Positions 17,271 to 26,461 of a stretch of 64,000 nucleotides of DNA are shown here, piece by piece (position 1 is the first letter of the stretch; each line of letters begins with the position of its first letter). Source of the DNA: an uncultured Saprospiraceae bacterium (GTDB taxonomy: Bacteria > Bacteroidota > Bacteroidia > Chitinophagales > Saprospiraceae); assembly GCA_937921775.1 (NCBI GenBank), contig CAKZUK010000083.1, positions 38,727-102,726 on the forward strand. Reading direction: 5' to 3'. The notes beneath the pieces were generated by a model that ran no database searches, had not been told where the DNA came from, and saw only the letters and a list, made by a program, of their open reading frames with translations. The position numbers and the translations under genes are program-made.

Positions 17271-18545
17271 TTACTTACCATCATACTTTTTCTTAAACTT
17301 ACGATATAAAGCCTTCTGCTTGTTGTCCAGATCAATCTCTCTACCACCAATAAAAGCTTGCGTCAATTTACAAGTTCGCATATCAAGTGCATCCCCTTCA
17401 GATATAAATAAAGTGGCATCCTTACCTTCTTCAAGTGACCCAACTGTTTTATCAATACCTAAAATCTTAGCAGTGTTCAGCGTAAGCGCAGTTATTGCAG
17501 CTTCGTAGTCTAAGCCATACCCAACAGCTTGTCCCGCCTGAAAAGCAAGGTTGCGTTGTTGCCAAGCACCATTCATTCCAAAGGCGTAAAGAACACCAGC
17601 CTCAGTTAATCGTTGAGCAGTCTTGAAGGGTTCGTCTATATCAGAATCAGAACGAGAAGGTAAACTATGTGTATCACCAAGAATTACGGAAACCTTATTG
17701 TCTTTCAATAAATCAGTAATCATCCAAGCATCCGATCCACCAACTATCACAAGGTTCAAACCAAAGTCTTTGAAAAATAAAATAGCCTCTGTTATTGATT
17801 TCACGTTGCCAGTATGTACATACAAAGTTTTACTTTTGTCAAACAAACCTTTCATCGCATCCATCTTTAAATTCGTTTTTGTTACCTTTTTGTTTTTAGC
17901 GTAAGCTTGTGCGGATTTGAAGTTGGTCTTGATCTCACTCACATCATCAGCATAATCTTTATTGGCTTCATTGTTCCACCAGTTGAAGGAACGTGGCCAG
18001 TTTAAATGAATACCTTCGTCCATTGAATAAGCCGCATCTTCCCAGTTCCATGCATCAAGTTGAACAACAGTCGACTGCCCAGAAACACGACCGCCTTGTG
18101 GCACCACTTGCGCCATCAAAACTCCATTGCTACGAACGGTTGGGGTAATGTCAGAATCAGTATTGTAAGCAATAATAGCTCGAAGGTTAGGATTGAACGA
18201 ACCAACTTCACGCATATCATTAGTCGCTCTCACTGCTTCGATTTCTATCAAACCTAATGTCGTGTTTGGAGCAATAAAACCAGGGTAAACGTGTTTACCT
18301 TTTCCATCAATTTGAGTTGGATATTTACTCGGATCTATTCGAACGGTATTCGCATCAGCTACCAAAATTAATTTACCATTTTCAAAACCGATGGCTGAAT
18401 TAGGAATGACTTTTCCATTACCAAGATGAGCCGTAGCTCCAATGATAAGTACCGCATCGCTTTGTACGATAGCGGGTGTTTGCTGCGCAAGGAGTCCAAT
18501 TTGGAACAACAAACAAACGATTATTATAGATTGTATTTTTTTCAT
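17271..18545 (-). CDS. Exported amidohydrolase-like protein lacking metal ligands
   Basis: This 424-residue protein has a signal peptide (to about residue 22, LLAQQ) and the amidohydrolase framework: N- and C-terminal beta-sandwich strands (GKGKHVYPGF, VGSLEEGKDATLFI) around a TIM barrel. At the point where the family has HxH after the PGF strand, this protein reads APNTT (about 91-95). The late metal Asp is also absent (FGMNGAWQQR). It is probably non-hydrolytic or uses another chemistry. It lies 99 bases downstream of the 1019-residue amidohydrolase gene on the same strand, and the two are likely co-expressed and act together in the periplasm. Confidence 0.8.
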   Translation of the reverse strand: MKKIQSIIIVCLLFQIGLLAQQTPAIVQSDAVLIIGATAHLGNGKVIPNSAIGFENGKLILVADANTVRIDPSKYPTQIDGKGKHVYPGFIAPNTTLGLIEIEAVRATNDMREVGSFNPNLRAIIAYNTDSDITPTVRSNGVLMAQVVPQGGRVSGQSTVVQLDAWNWEDAAYSMDEGIHLNWPRSFNWWNNEANKDYADDVSEIKTNFKSAQAYAKNKKVTKTNLKMDAMKGLFDKSKTLYVHTGNVKSITEAILFFKDFGLNLVIVGGSDAWMITDLLKDNKVSVILGDTHSLPSRSDSDIDEPFKTAQRLTEAGVLYAFGMNGAWQQRNLAFQAGQAVGYGLDYEAAITALTLNTAKILGIDKTVGSLEEGKDATLFISEGDALDMRTCKLTQAFIGGREIDLDNKQKALYRKFKKKYDGK

Positions 18546-18644
18546 GTTTTCTTTTTTTAACTCATTAAGATCAGATAATTAGAATTCCCATTCTTTACGT
18601 TAGCGGGCCATTCCAACTTCGATTCCAATTCACATTCTAATTCC

Positions 18645-21600
18645 TCAGTCCACCATTTCATCCTCATCAGAATCACAATGATAATGATGCTTCTTTCCTC
18701 CACGCATCGGGCCAGTTTTACCGCCACCTTTTTTATGCGCAATCATCTTTTGAACCAAACGAGCTCGTTCCAAGGCAACTTCCTGTCGGAGTTGTAGATC
18801 AGTTTTTCTATCAAAAAATTTGACACCATCTATTAAAGTGATTTCTGCTTTTGCATAAACAGAAAGCGGATGGTGAGACCATAAAACGAGATCAGCATCC
18901 TTACCCGCTTTTAGAGAGCCAACTCGATCGTCAATGTGTAAAAGTTTGGCGGGGTTAAGTGTTACCATCTTCCAAGCTTCTTCTTCATTTACGTCACCAT
19001 AGAGCACCGCCTTAGCAGCTTCTTGATTTAAACGGCGAGCCATTTCTGCATCATCTGAGTTAAGCGCGGTGATAACACCTTGCTCGGTCATGATGGCAGC
19101 GTTGTAAGGAATAGCGTCAATTACTTCGTATTTGTAGGCCCACCAATCGGAGAAAGTAGAACCGCCAGCACCATGCTGCTTCATTTTGTCAGCAACTTTG
19201 TAGCCTTCCAAAATGTGGGTGAATGTGTTAACTTTAAAGCCAAAAGCATCTGCTACGTGCATCAACATGTTGATTTCTGATTGTACGTAAGAATGGCAAG
19301 TAATGAAGCGTTGGGAATTTAAAATTTCAACCAAAGCTTCCATGTCCAAATCTTTTCGGAAAGATGCACCACCTAATTTTTTCTTGGTTTCGTATTCACG
19401 AGCACGCGTAAAGGCATCTACATAAACTTGCTCTACACCCATTCTAGAATCGGGGAAACGGTTGTTTCTACTGTTACGTGATTTCTTTACATTCTCACCT
19501 AGTGCGAATTTGATAAAACCATCGGTGTTCTCAAACTTCATTTGCTCCGGTGCATAGCCCCAGCGTAATTTGATTAAAGCCGATTGGCCACCAATCGGGT
19601 TACATGATCCGTGTAGCAACTGAGAAATGGTCACACCTCCGGAGAGTTGGCGATAGATATTGATGTCTTCTGAGTTTACAACATCTCCGATTCTAACTTC
19701 AGCGGTACTAGATTGAGTACATTCGTTGACACCACGAGAGATGGCAATATGAGAATGCTCGTCAATGATTCCAGAGGTGATGTGTTTTCCTGTAGCATCG
19801 ATTTCAGTTGCTCCAGCGGCAGGCAAATTTTTACCAACTGATTTTATCTTTCCGTTTTGTACCAATACATCTGCTCCTTCAAGAATACCATCTTTTTCAT
19901 TGGTCCATACTGTTGCATTTTTGAAAAGGTAAGTTTCTGGCTTTGGTTTTTCTGACCAACCATATGCCATGAAAGGATAAACTACTTTACCTAATTCAAT
20001 TTTGTCTTCTTTCTTGTTTTTAGATGACTTGTCTTTTTCTGTTTTCTTTCCATCTCCAGTTTTATCAGCAGTATCTTTTTTGTCATCGTCCTTATCTTCT
20101 TTTTTCTTTTCTGGGACAGGTCCCATGTACGTAGCAGACCAATCGACCCAGCTACCATCAGGATTAGTACCTCTACCAGACCAGTTTTTTCCATCTGATG
20201 TACCCGAAAGGCTGATAACTTTTTTGTCCTCTTTTGAAGGAGGGAATGATAATGAAATGATACCATCATTGTAAGTGTGCTTTACTTTGTATTCAGTAGA
20301 ATCATTTACAAAAATAACCATGCTCGACTTTCCGTCAGATTCTTTGACATTAAGTTTATAGTTGGTTTTTCCTGATTTTAGATTGTACGTTCCAGTGAGT
20401 TCATCCTTGTCCAATTCTTTAAACATATGCGCTTTACCTCGAACCCAGTTTTGATGAATCTTAGTTTTTTTATCAAAGATTTTCCCGGAGGTAACGATGA
20501 AGTTGGCGAGTTTTCCTTTTTCAAGACTTCCTACTTGATCATAAACACCAGTTATTTTGGCAGGTGTATGTGTCAAAGCTTTCAATGCTGCTTCTTCAGA
20601 CAAACCATTTTTAATTGCTTTACGCAAATTGCCCATAAAAGCGCTTTTCTTTTTGAGGCCATTGGTGGTGAGTGCGAAGCGAATGCCTGCCTTTTCAATA
20701 CGAGCAGCGTTCGTTGGAGCCAACTCCCAATGTTTGAGTTCTGTGAGTGAGGCACGCAAAGCATCAAAGGGGTCTTCAACATCCATTGCTTCTGGGAAAT
20801 TGAGTTCCACGATCAGGTCAGCGCCAGTTCCTTTTATTTCGTCGAGTCTACGATATTCATCACCAGTACTTTTGTAGATGAATTTGAGGCCAAATTCTTT
20901 TCCAACTTTAGCAACTCTCAAAATGTCAAGTCGGTCCCGCACTTCAAAAATTTGTGGTAAGCTTTGTACTTCATTCCAAGAGGCAAGAGAAATATTGAAT
21001 TCCTCTTTGTGGCCATATTTTTTGTACCATTCCCCGTCTATGTAGGTTTGTCGCAAGAGAGCGATACCTCCCATTAGAGAGCCAGGATATGATTGAGTAG
21101 ATGTTCCTTTGCTGAAAGAAAGGTGATGTGAAACTTTGTCCTTGAGGATGACCTGATGTGCTGGCTCATCACCCAAAGTTACAAAGGTAGAGGTACCTCG
21201 GGAGATACCATCTTTTTGATGTGCGAGTACGGCACCGAATCCCATTTTGAGCATTTCCTTCGCGTCCTTTTTGTTAGGATTGAATACTTCGTGTGCACGA
21301 AACTCAGGGCGCAATGCCTGATTCCAAATATAGGCGCCATCTTTATTGGTAACCATTTGTTGGATACCCCGTTCACGATTTCGCTCCCCACGTTTCCTTT
21401 CGGGCAAACCGTAATCGCTATAAATGTCGATAAGGGATGGGTAGATGTGTTTTCCTTTGAGGTCGATGACTATAGCTTCAGCAGGTAGGTTTACTGAGGT
21501 GCCCACCGATTCGATTTTGCCATCTCGTATAAGGAGCGTGGCGTTTTCGACGGTTTCATTAAAGGATTTGTGTATGGTCGCGTTGGTAAAGGCGTAAAGC

Positions 21601-21704
21601 CCATCGCGATCATCGTAGACCCCATTTCTGGGAAAAGTGATTTGTGCAAAACTACTTTGAGTGATAAATAGGATTACAAATAGGAGTAAATGAATTTTTC
21701 TCAT
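18645..21704 (-). CDS. Exported double-amidohydrolase protein (one degenerate and one intact domain)
   Basis: This 1019-residue protein has a signal peptide (about 1-21) and two amidohydrolase domains. The first (about 35-425) lacks HxH (DIYSDYG after KHIYPSLI) and the late Asp (TTNGL). A middle beta region (about 435-530) and a Lys/Asp/Glu-rich linker (about 533-568) follow. The second domain (about 590-975) keeps H650 and H652 (DEHSHI), H804, H830 and D884 (ALNSDD), so it should bind metal. The tail is His/Asp/Glu-rich. Relatives are annotated as imidazolonepropionase-like or periplasmic amidohydrolases; the substrate is unknown. The gene precedes the 424-residue paralogue. Confidence 0.88.
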   Translation of the reverse strand: MRKIHLLLFVILFITQSSFAQITFPRNGVYDDRDGLYAFTNATIHKSFNETVENATLLIRDGKIESVGTSVNLPAEAIVIDLKGKHIYPSLIDIYSDYGLPERKRGERNRERGIQQMVTNKDGAYIWNQALRPEFRAHEVFNPNKKDAKEMLKMGFGAVLAHQKDGISRGTSTFVTLGDEPAHQVILKDKVSHHLSFSKGTSTQSYPGSLMGGIALLRQTYIDGEWYKKYGHKEEFNISLASWNEVQSLPQIFEVRDRLDILRVAKVGKEFGLKFIYKSTGDEYRRLDEIKGTGADLIVELNFPEAMDVEDPFDALRASLTELKHWELAPTNAARIEKAGIRFALTTNGLKKKSAFMGNLRKAIKNGLSEEAALKALTHTPAKITGVYDQVGSLEKGKLANFIVTSGKIFDKKTKIHQNWVRGKAHMFKELDKDELTGTYNLKSGKTNYKLNVKESDGKSSMVIFVNDSTEYKVKHTYNDGIISLSFPPSKEDKKVISLSGTSDGKNWSGRGTNPDGSWVDWSATYMGPVPEKKKEDKDDDKKDTADKTGDGKKTEKDKSSKNKKEDKIELGKVVYPFMAYGWSEKPKPETYLFKNATVWTNEKDGILEGADVLVQNGKIKSVGKNLPAAGATEIDATGKHITSGIIDEHSHIAISRGVNECTQSSTAEVRIGDVVNSEDINIYRQLSGGVTISQLLHGSCNPIGGQSALIKLRWGYAPEQMKFENTDGFIKFALGENVKKSRNSRNNRFPDSRMGVEQVYVDAFTRAREYETKKKLGGASFRKDLDMEALVEILNSQRFITCHSYVQSEINMLMHVADAFGFKVNTFTHILEGYKVADKMKQHGAGGSTFSDWWAYKYEVIDAIPYNAAIMTEQGVITALNSDDAEMARRLNQEAAKAVLYGDVNEEEAWKMVTLNPAKLLHIDDRVGSLKAGKDADLVLWSHHPLSVYAKAEITLIDGVKFFDRKTDLQLRQEVALERARLVQKMIAHKKGGGKTGPMRGGKKHHYHCDSDEDEMVD

Positions 21705-21796
21705 GTTGAAATTTTTTTCTTTGCTTTAGACTCAAAGATAAAATTTCGGTAGACTAATTCAATAAAGACTTATGGAAAAGAAATGTGTCAGACAGT

Positions 21797-22426
21797 TTAC
21801 CCCTGCACATAAACCACATACTTCTCCCCAAAATACTCCTCTTCAAAATAATCAGATAAGGGATAATATTCACTAAATTCCCCTTTAGGAAGGCTAGCCA
21901 ACTCCTTTTTGATATCCCCTCCTTTGAGGCAAATGAGCCCATTAGGGTAGAGGTGCGTATGGGTTTCTTTGTAGAATTTTTGGCTCCACATGAAAAGTTG
22001 GTCAACTGCGGCTACGGCTCGGCTGACTACAAAATCGAATTTACGCTTTTTGAATTCTTCAGCACGCATTTGGAGCGCTTCGACATTATCGAGGCCAAGT
22101 TGCTCAATGACGTCTTTTACAACTTTTATCTTCTTGCCGGTGCCATCAATCAAGGTGAATTTTGTTTCTGGAAATAATATGGCAAGAGGAATTCCGGGAA
22201 AACCGCCACCTGTACCAAGGTCTAATACCTCCGCTCCGGGTCTAAGGCTGACGAATTTGGCAATAGCCAGACCGTGGAGCACATGACGTTCGTATAGTTT
22301 GTCGACATCCTTTCGAGAAATCACATTGATTTTTTGGTTCCAATCGGAATAGAGCGGTCCTAGCTTTTCGAATTGTTCGATTTGCTTTGGAGATAGATTG
22401 GGGAAGTATTTTTTTATGATTTCCAT
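21797..22426 (-). CDS. rsmG: 16S rRNA (guanine527-N7)-methyltransferase
   Basis: This 209-residue protein is RsmG, which methylates G527 of 16S rRNA using S-adenosylmethionine. The SAM-binding motif VLDLGTGGGFPGIPLA lies at about 68-83, with 'FTLIDGTGKK' after it and the conserved FDFVVSRAVA motif at about 130-139. The N-terminal helices (LSPKQIEQFEKL) and the WNQKINVISRKD stretch are typical. The usual partner gidA/mnmG is not adjacent here. A 238-base spacer with a CCCGCTAACG repeat lies upstream. Confidence 0.96.
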   Translation of the reverse strand: MEIIKKYFPNLSPKQIEQFEKLGPLYSDWNQKINVISRKDVDKLYERHVLHGLAIAKFVSLRPGAEVLDLGTGGGFPGIPLAILFPETKFTLIDGTGKKIKVVKDVIEQLGLDNVEALQMRAEEFKKRKFDFVVSRAVAAVDQLFMWSQKFYKETHTHLYPNGLICLKGGDIKKELASLPKGEFSEYYPLSDYFEEEYFGEKYVVYVQG

Positions 22427-22439
22427 AGATATTGGTTGA

Positions 22440-22490
22440 GAGTTGGAAGGCTGAAGACCTAAGTCGGAAGTTTCCCGCTAACGTAAAATT
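22440..22490. repeat. Dispersed intergenic repeat unit (CCCGCTAACG family)
   Basis: This stretch upstream of rsmG has GAAGACC, GGAAGTTTCC and CCCGCTAACGTAAA. Related units are at 10987-11050, 18590-18620 (opposite orientation) and, for the CCCGCTAACG core, in the palindromes at 12914-12950 and 43187-43216. Confidence 0.5.
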
Positions 22491-22664
22491 TCTTGATAGT
22501 AAATATTGTTAAATAAGTTTTGTGGTGGGGTAGACAGAATAAAAAACGGCCTTGCCATTCACTCACCGGCGCCAAAGATAGGCATCAATAAGGGAACGGC
22601 AAAGCCGAAAGTTTTTCAGTGTTCTTAGTGTAGTGTGTGAGCTGCCGAAGCGAAGTGTAAATAA

Positions 22665-23510
22665 TTACCCCGCTACTTTAGCTTTTGTTTCTTTTGCCTT
22701 TACCTTTTTTACTTTAGGTATAGGTTTTAGGTTTCTCTTTCTAGAGCTTTTTCTTGGAGGATCGATGTAAGCAGAGGCGCCTGGTTGCTGTAGAATGTTG
22801 TAAAGAATTTCTTTAGCACGGAACAGTTGTGCTTTTACAGTACCAAGAGGAATGCTTAATTCCGTAGCTATTTCTTCGTAGCTAAGTTCTTCGAAAAAAC
22901 GAAGTTCAATCATCAAACGGTACTTCAGGTTTAGTTGATTAAGTACTGTTCGCATTAGCTTGAGGCGTTGCTCGCGGATAAAACGTTCTTCCGGGTCAAG
23001 TGCAGTTGAGCGGATGTTGGTTGAATAGTCGTGTTCGCTATTTGGCTCAATCGGATCGTCGATAGAAAGCATTTTCAAACGCTTCTTACGGATGTGGTCT
23101 ATGCAATTGTTGATGGCGATTTTGAATAACCAGGTAGAGAAAGCATAACGAGGCGCATAAGAATGCAACTTGTTGAAAGCTTTACCGAAAGCCTCTAGTG
23201 TGAGGTCATCAGCATCTTCGCGGTTATTTACCATTTTCAGCATCATGTGGAAAATAGAATTGCGATAGCGTTCCATGAGGACAGCATATGACTTTTGTCG
23301 GCCGCCAATAGCAGTCAAAACTAATTCATAGTCTTCCTGTGCACGTGGTGAAAGGTTAGAGGTGTTGATTTTCTCCTCTTCTGGTTTTTCTTCGACTGGC
23401 GCTGCAGTCTCAGTTGCTGTAGGCTCAGTTTTTTCAACTGGAGGGGCTGCAGCAGTAGCAACCGATTGCTCAGCTACGACTTGGGTGTTTGTGGTTTGTA
23501 CTACTTCCAT
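22665..23510 (-). CDS. ECF-type sigma-70 factor with N- and C-terminal extensions
   Basis: This 281-residue protein has sigma region 2 (about 70-142, with DADDLTLEAFGKAF and FSTWLFKIAINNCIDHIRK) and region 4 (about 183-238, with LSYEEIATELSIPLGTVKAQL). Compared with ordinary ECF factors of 170-200 residues it adds a 50-residue Ala/Thr/Pro/Glu-rich head and a 35-residue Lys/Arg-rich tail. No anti-sigma gene is adjacent. Its start overlaps the end of the upstream glycosyltransferase gene by 10 bases, so the two are translationally coupled. Its regulon is unknown; an envelope role is suggested by context. Confidence 0.9.
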   Translation of the reverse strand: MEVVQTTNTQVVAEQSVATAAAPPVEKTEPTATETAAPVEEKPEEEKINTSNLSPRAQEDYELVLTAIGGRQKSYAVLMERYRNSIFHMMLKMVNNREDADDLTLEAFGKAFNKLHSYAPRYAFSTWLFKIAINNCIDHIRKKRLKMLSIDDPIEPNSEHDYSTNIRSTALDPEERFIREQRLKLMRTVLNQLNLKYRLMIELRFFEELSYEEIATELSIPLGTVKAQLFRAKEILYNILQQPGASAYIDPPRKSSRKRNLKPIPKVKKVKAKETKAKVAG

Positions 23511-24619
23511 TGTTTATGTTTTCGGAACAATAATTTGTGCGCGAAAGACAGATAGTAAAGCAGGAAAATAACATCAAGGAAAGGAATGTACGGCAGCAGG
23601 GACTGTTCGTCTAACCTTTTTAGGATGCGATTCATCATGATCATCACTATCGTCAGCCTCAACACATATAATAAAATAACAAATATCATGCTAGTTTTAC
23701 ATGCAAAGAATAAGACGAAGCCTCCAGTGTAGTGTAGTAGGTGACCAAGAGAAAGGAATCCTAATAGGATTTTATGTTTCAATTTATAGTGTCTCCCAGT
23801 GGTCAAGTGTCGTGTTTTCTGGCGATAGTATTTTCGCCAGGTTTTTTCGGGGTTTGAATAGACAAAAGTTTTTTTGTCAAGACAAATAGTTGTGTTCTCT
23901 TTGCTGGCAACCGCGTTGATGAAAAGATCATCGTCGCCAGACATTAAATGTTGATGTGATTCAAAACCACCTGCTTTGTAGAATAGTGCTTTCTTATAAG
24001 CAAGGTTTCTACCCACTCCCATATAAGGATGTCCGGCAAGAGCAAAAGACAAATATTGCACGGCAGTGTAAACCGCTTCATATCTGATAAACATATTGAG
24101 AAAACCTTTTGATTTGAAATAAGGACCATAGCCCAAAACAATTTCAAAAGGACCTCGTATACGCAATTGCATTTCGGACAACCATTCGTTAGTGGCAGGT
24201 TGACAATCAGCATCCGTCATTAAAAGAACTTCATGTTTCGCTAGCTCTATTCCTCTTGCGAGGGCGAACTTTTTTCCGAGTTCGTGCGGCTTTTTCGAAA
24301 CATAATCTGACCGCAAGTTACTATAATCTATATTAAATTTCAATAATATGTTATTGCTCATGTCAGTCGATCCATCGTTTATGACATTAACCTCAAAGAA
24401 GCGGTAGGTTTGATTTAGAATACGGGGTAAATTTTTTTTTAAATTTTCTGCTTCATTGCGTGCGCAGATGATAATTGACACCGGATTCGCTTGTTTTTTG
24501 GTATTTTCGGCTTCTATTTTATCTTTAAAAAAGGCGAGTTTTGAGAATAGGAATCCCCAGAAAAAAATCTGTGAGAGGGTGGCTAGGAAGTAGATGATGT
24601 ATAGAAAATCGCAGATCAA
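23501..24619 (-). CDS. Family 2 glycosyltransferase, membrane-bound
   Basis: This 372-residue protein has an N-terminal membrane helix (about 5-28), a GT-A domain (about 45-280) and two or three C-terminal membrane helices (about 285-365). GT2 features are IIICARNEAENL (49-60), INDGSTD (80-86), the metal-binding DAD in LLMTDADC (about 136-138), and GDDD (228-231) with a following RQKTRH motif. It probably transfers a sugar on the cytoplasmic face of the inner membrane; the acceptor is unknown. It overlaps the downstream ECF sigma gene by 10 bases. Confidence 0.9.
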   Translation of the reverse strand: MICDFLYIIYFLATLSQIFFWGFLFSKLAFFKDKIEAENTKKQANPVSIIICARNEAENLKKNLPRILNQTYRFFEVNVINDGSTDMSNNILLKFNIDYSNLRSDYVSKKPHELGKKFALARGIELAKHEVLLMTDADCQPATNEWLSEMQLRIRGPFEIVLGYGPYFKSKGFLNMFIRYEAVYTAVQYLSFALAGHPYMGVGRNLAYKKALFYKAGGFESHQHLMSGDDDLFINAVASKENTTICLDKKTFVYSNPEKTWRKYYRQKTRHLTTGRHYKLKHKILLGFLSLGHLLHYTGGFVLFFACKTSMIFVILLYVLRLTIVMIMMNRILKRLDEQSLLPYIPFLDVIFLLYYLSFAHKLLFRKHKQWK

Positions 24620-24672
24620 ATTGGGTAGTTTTTAATTTAAATAATCGGAAACTTTTAGAGATTTGGTTTTGT

Positions 24673-25036
24673 GAGTTGTCATTCTGAGTTAACCTGTCTA
24701 CTCGGCGCAGCAGGTAGAGTCGAATGTATCGTTAGAATACTTTGGTCAGTTGTCATCCCGAGCGACGAAGGAATCGAGGGATAAAAGAATAAGTGTTTCT
24801 AATTTCGAGCGTCCCATAGAATATTCATTCAAGTCATAAGTCGAGAAATATACCTTTTATAAAATTTAGAATTCAATCTTTCCATAAAATAACTTTGTGC
24901 TTTATTAGAGGTAGATTTCTCGACTCCTTCGTCGCTCGAAATTCCCTGATGTGATTGCATTGTCCCTCGACTAGGCTCGGGATGACAACAAGCGAGGAAT
25001 ATTCTTGCTATTGTTCGACTACGCTCGGGATGGAAG
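24673..25036. repeat. Cluster of CATCCCGAGC-type intergenic repeats
   Basis: This 484-base gene-free gap (24620-25103) holds several copies of a short repeat in both orientations: 24748-24780 (TGTCATCCCGAGCGACGAAG), 24916-24942 and 24963-24989 inverted, and 25012-25036 partial, with a degenerate copy at 24673-24690. Similar elements are common between genes in Bacteroidota. Frames read through them give Pro/Glu/Arg/Ser-rich pseudo-proteins, and the minus-strand frame 24829-25095 is one of these. The copies probably form hairpins. Confidence 0.75.
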
Positions 25037-25103
25037 TTGATCAATCCTTTCTTCTTCACCTTTCTTTTGTACGAGTACTTTTTTTTGATCAACAAGATGA
25101 ATA

Positions 25104-26417
25104 CTATAAACGAATAAGCGCTTTCAGCTCATCCGTTAGTTCTGTTTGCCGATTTAGAATCTCATCGGTTTCGCTTTTCTGTTCCTTTCTTTTTTTATTC
25201 CAGTGACTTATTTTTTTGTAACGAATATATTTCTTTCGGTAGGCCCAGGCTAGTAATCCGAAAATGGGCAGACTGAGCATGTAGCCTAAAGTTATCCATT
25301 TGTTGGAAAAGAAATGCTGGATCAAATAGATTTGCAAACCATAAAAAATAGGATAGATAAATAAGCCACTCATTAATTTAATGGTAGAAGCATAGCCAAT
25401 ATAAATTTTGATTTTTTTTGCTAGAAGACCTGGAATGAAATTGGGCAAAAAATTATTTATCCATCCATAAAGGAAGACAGGAAAGCCAATAATAAATATC
25501 AAAATATCAGATAGAGAGTTTGCTTTCGCAAGAACAGCTTCTGGCTTAAGGGCCAGTTTGTCCAATTCTTCAAAGTGTTTAGTCGTTTGTGTCTTTAAGT
25601 GTTGGTACTTATTAGGAGATGATGTTTTTAGTTGGCGGAAGGCTTGTCCCAATTTTTGTGTTCTCAAAAAGTTGTCTTTAAATTTTAGAGGTGTTTTTAC
25701 ATTGACAAGGTCCTCTATGCGATGGATCAACAATTCTTCCTCTTCGTCATCCGCGTCAATGAGCAGCATTCGCATTCGATCTTCCAGATCTTTTGTTAGT
25801 TGCTTGACGGTTTTAATTGGATCTTCGGCATAAGCCGTTTTATAATCCGCAACTTTTACATGCTGACCAGCATTGATGATAACACCAGTACGGAAGTCGG
25901 TTGGATTGGCATATGTCAGTCCAACGGGGACAATGGTCAATCCTAAATTGAAATCATTATTACTTTCTGCGCTCAGAGCTATTCTTGCCGTTCCTGTTTT
26001 GAGTTTGTTGCCAAGCCGTCGGACCATTTGGCTATAACCTTGGGCTGCTATATAAAGGCAACCTCCTTGATCAAGATGTTGATCTGCACGCTCAAAGGCT
26101 TTATCATTTTGAATTTTTCGTCCTTCCACATCCTTTGGTCGTTCCACTGGTATACAATAAAAGGTGTTGAAAAACCAACCACCAATCACGCTTTTAAATA
26201 AGCTAGCATTAGCTAAAAAGAAAACCTGTTTGGGAATGTTTTTGGCAACGTGTAATGGATCTGTGAGGGTGCTGGGGTGGTTAGAGATAGTAATGCAGGG
26301 ATTTTTAAAATTCAGATGTTTCTGATTAATAACAACGGATTTGCTGTAGAAAATCCTAAACATCGCTTTGACGAGTGTCTTTACAAATATATAAAAGCTG
26401 ATTAGTAAGTATTTCAA
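25104..26417 (-). CDS. PlsC-type acyltransferase with C-terminal membrane region
   Basis: This 437-residue protein has a glycerolipid acyltransferase domain (about 25-215) and two or three hydrophobic helices (about 305-400). The catalytic box reads NHPSTLTD (46-53), an H-x5-D variant seen in part of the family. The second motif, usually FPEG, reads AAQGYS around Q126, so the glutamate is replaced by glutamine. The role would be acylation of lysophosphatidate or a related glycerolipid at the inner membrane. It follows lpxK by 44 bases on the same strand, giving a lipid-related pair. Substrate uncertain. Confidence 0.85.
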   Translation of the reverse strand: MKYLLISFYIFVKTLVKAMFRIFYSKSVVINQKHLNFKNPCITISNHPSTLTDPLHVAKNIPKQVFFLANASLFKSVIGGWFFNTFYCIPVERPKDVEGRKIQNDKAFERADQHLDQGGCLYIAAQGYSQMVRRLGNKLKTGTARIALSAESNNDFNLGLTIVPVGLTYANPTDFRTGVIINAGQHVKVADYKTAYAEDPIKTVKQLTKDLEDRMRMLLIDADDEEEELLIHRIEDLVNVKTPLKFKDNFLRTQKLGQAFRQLKTSSPNKYQHLKTQTTKHFEELDKLALKPEAVLAKANSLSDILIFIIGFPVFLYGWINNFLPNFIPGLLAKKIKIYIGYASTIKLMSGLFIYPIFYGLQIYLIQHFFSNKWITLGYMLSLPIFGLLAWAYRKKYIRYKKISHWNKKRKEQKSETDEILNRQTELTDELKALIRL

Positions 26418-26461
26418 ACGTTATTATATTGACGTGGTTAAATGGACGTTTTAGCGAAAGC

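Noticed and set aside
19991..20269. Two overlapping frames opposite or alongside the amidohydrolase linker
   Set aside because: They arise from the low-complexity Lys/Asp/Glu linker of the 1019-residue protein.
24673..25036. Repeat cluster considered as a CRISPR array
   Set aside because: Copies are in both orientations, spacing is irregular and there are no cas genes.
24829..25095. 88-residue minus-strand reading frame
   Set aside because: Its HPERSR and CHPEPSR stretches are the usual false translation of CATCCCGAGC-type intergenic repeats.
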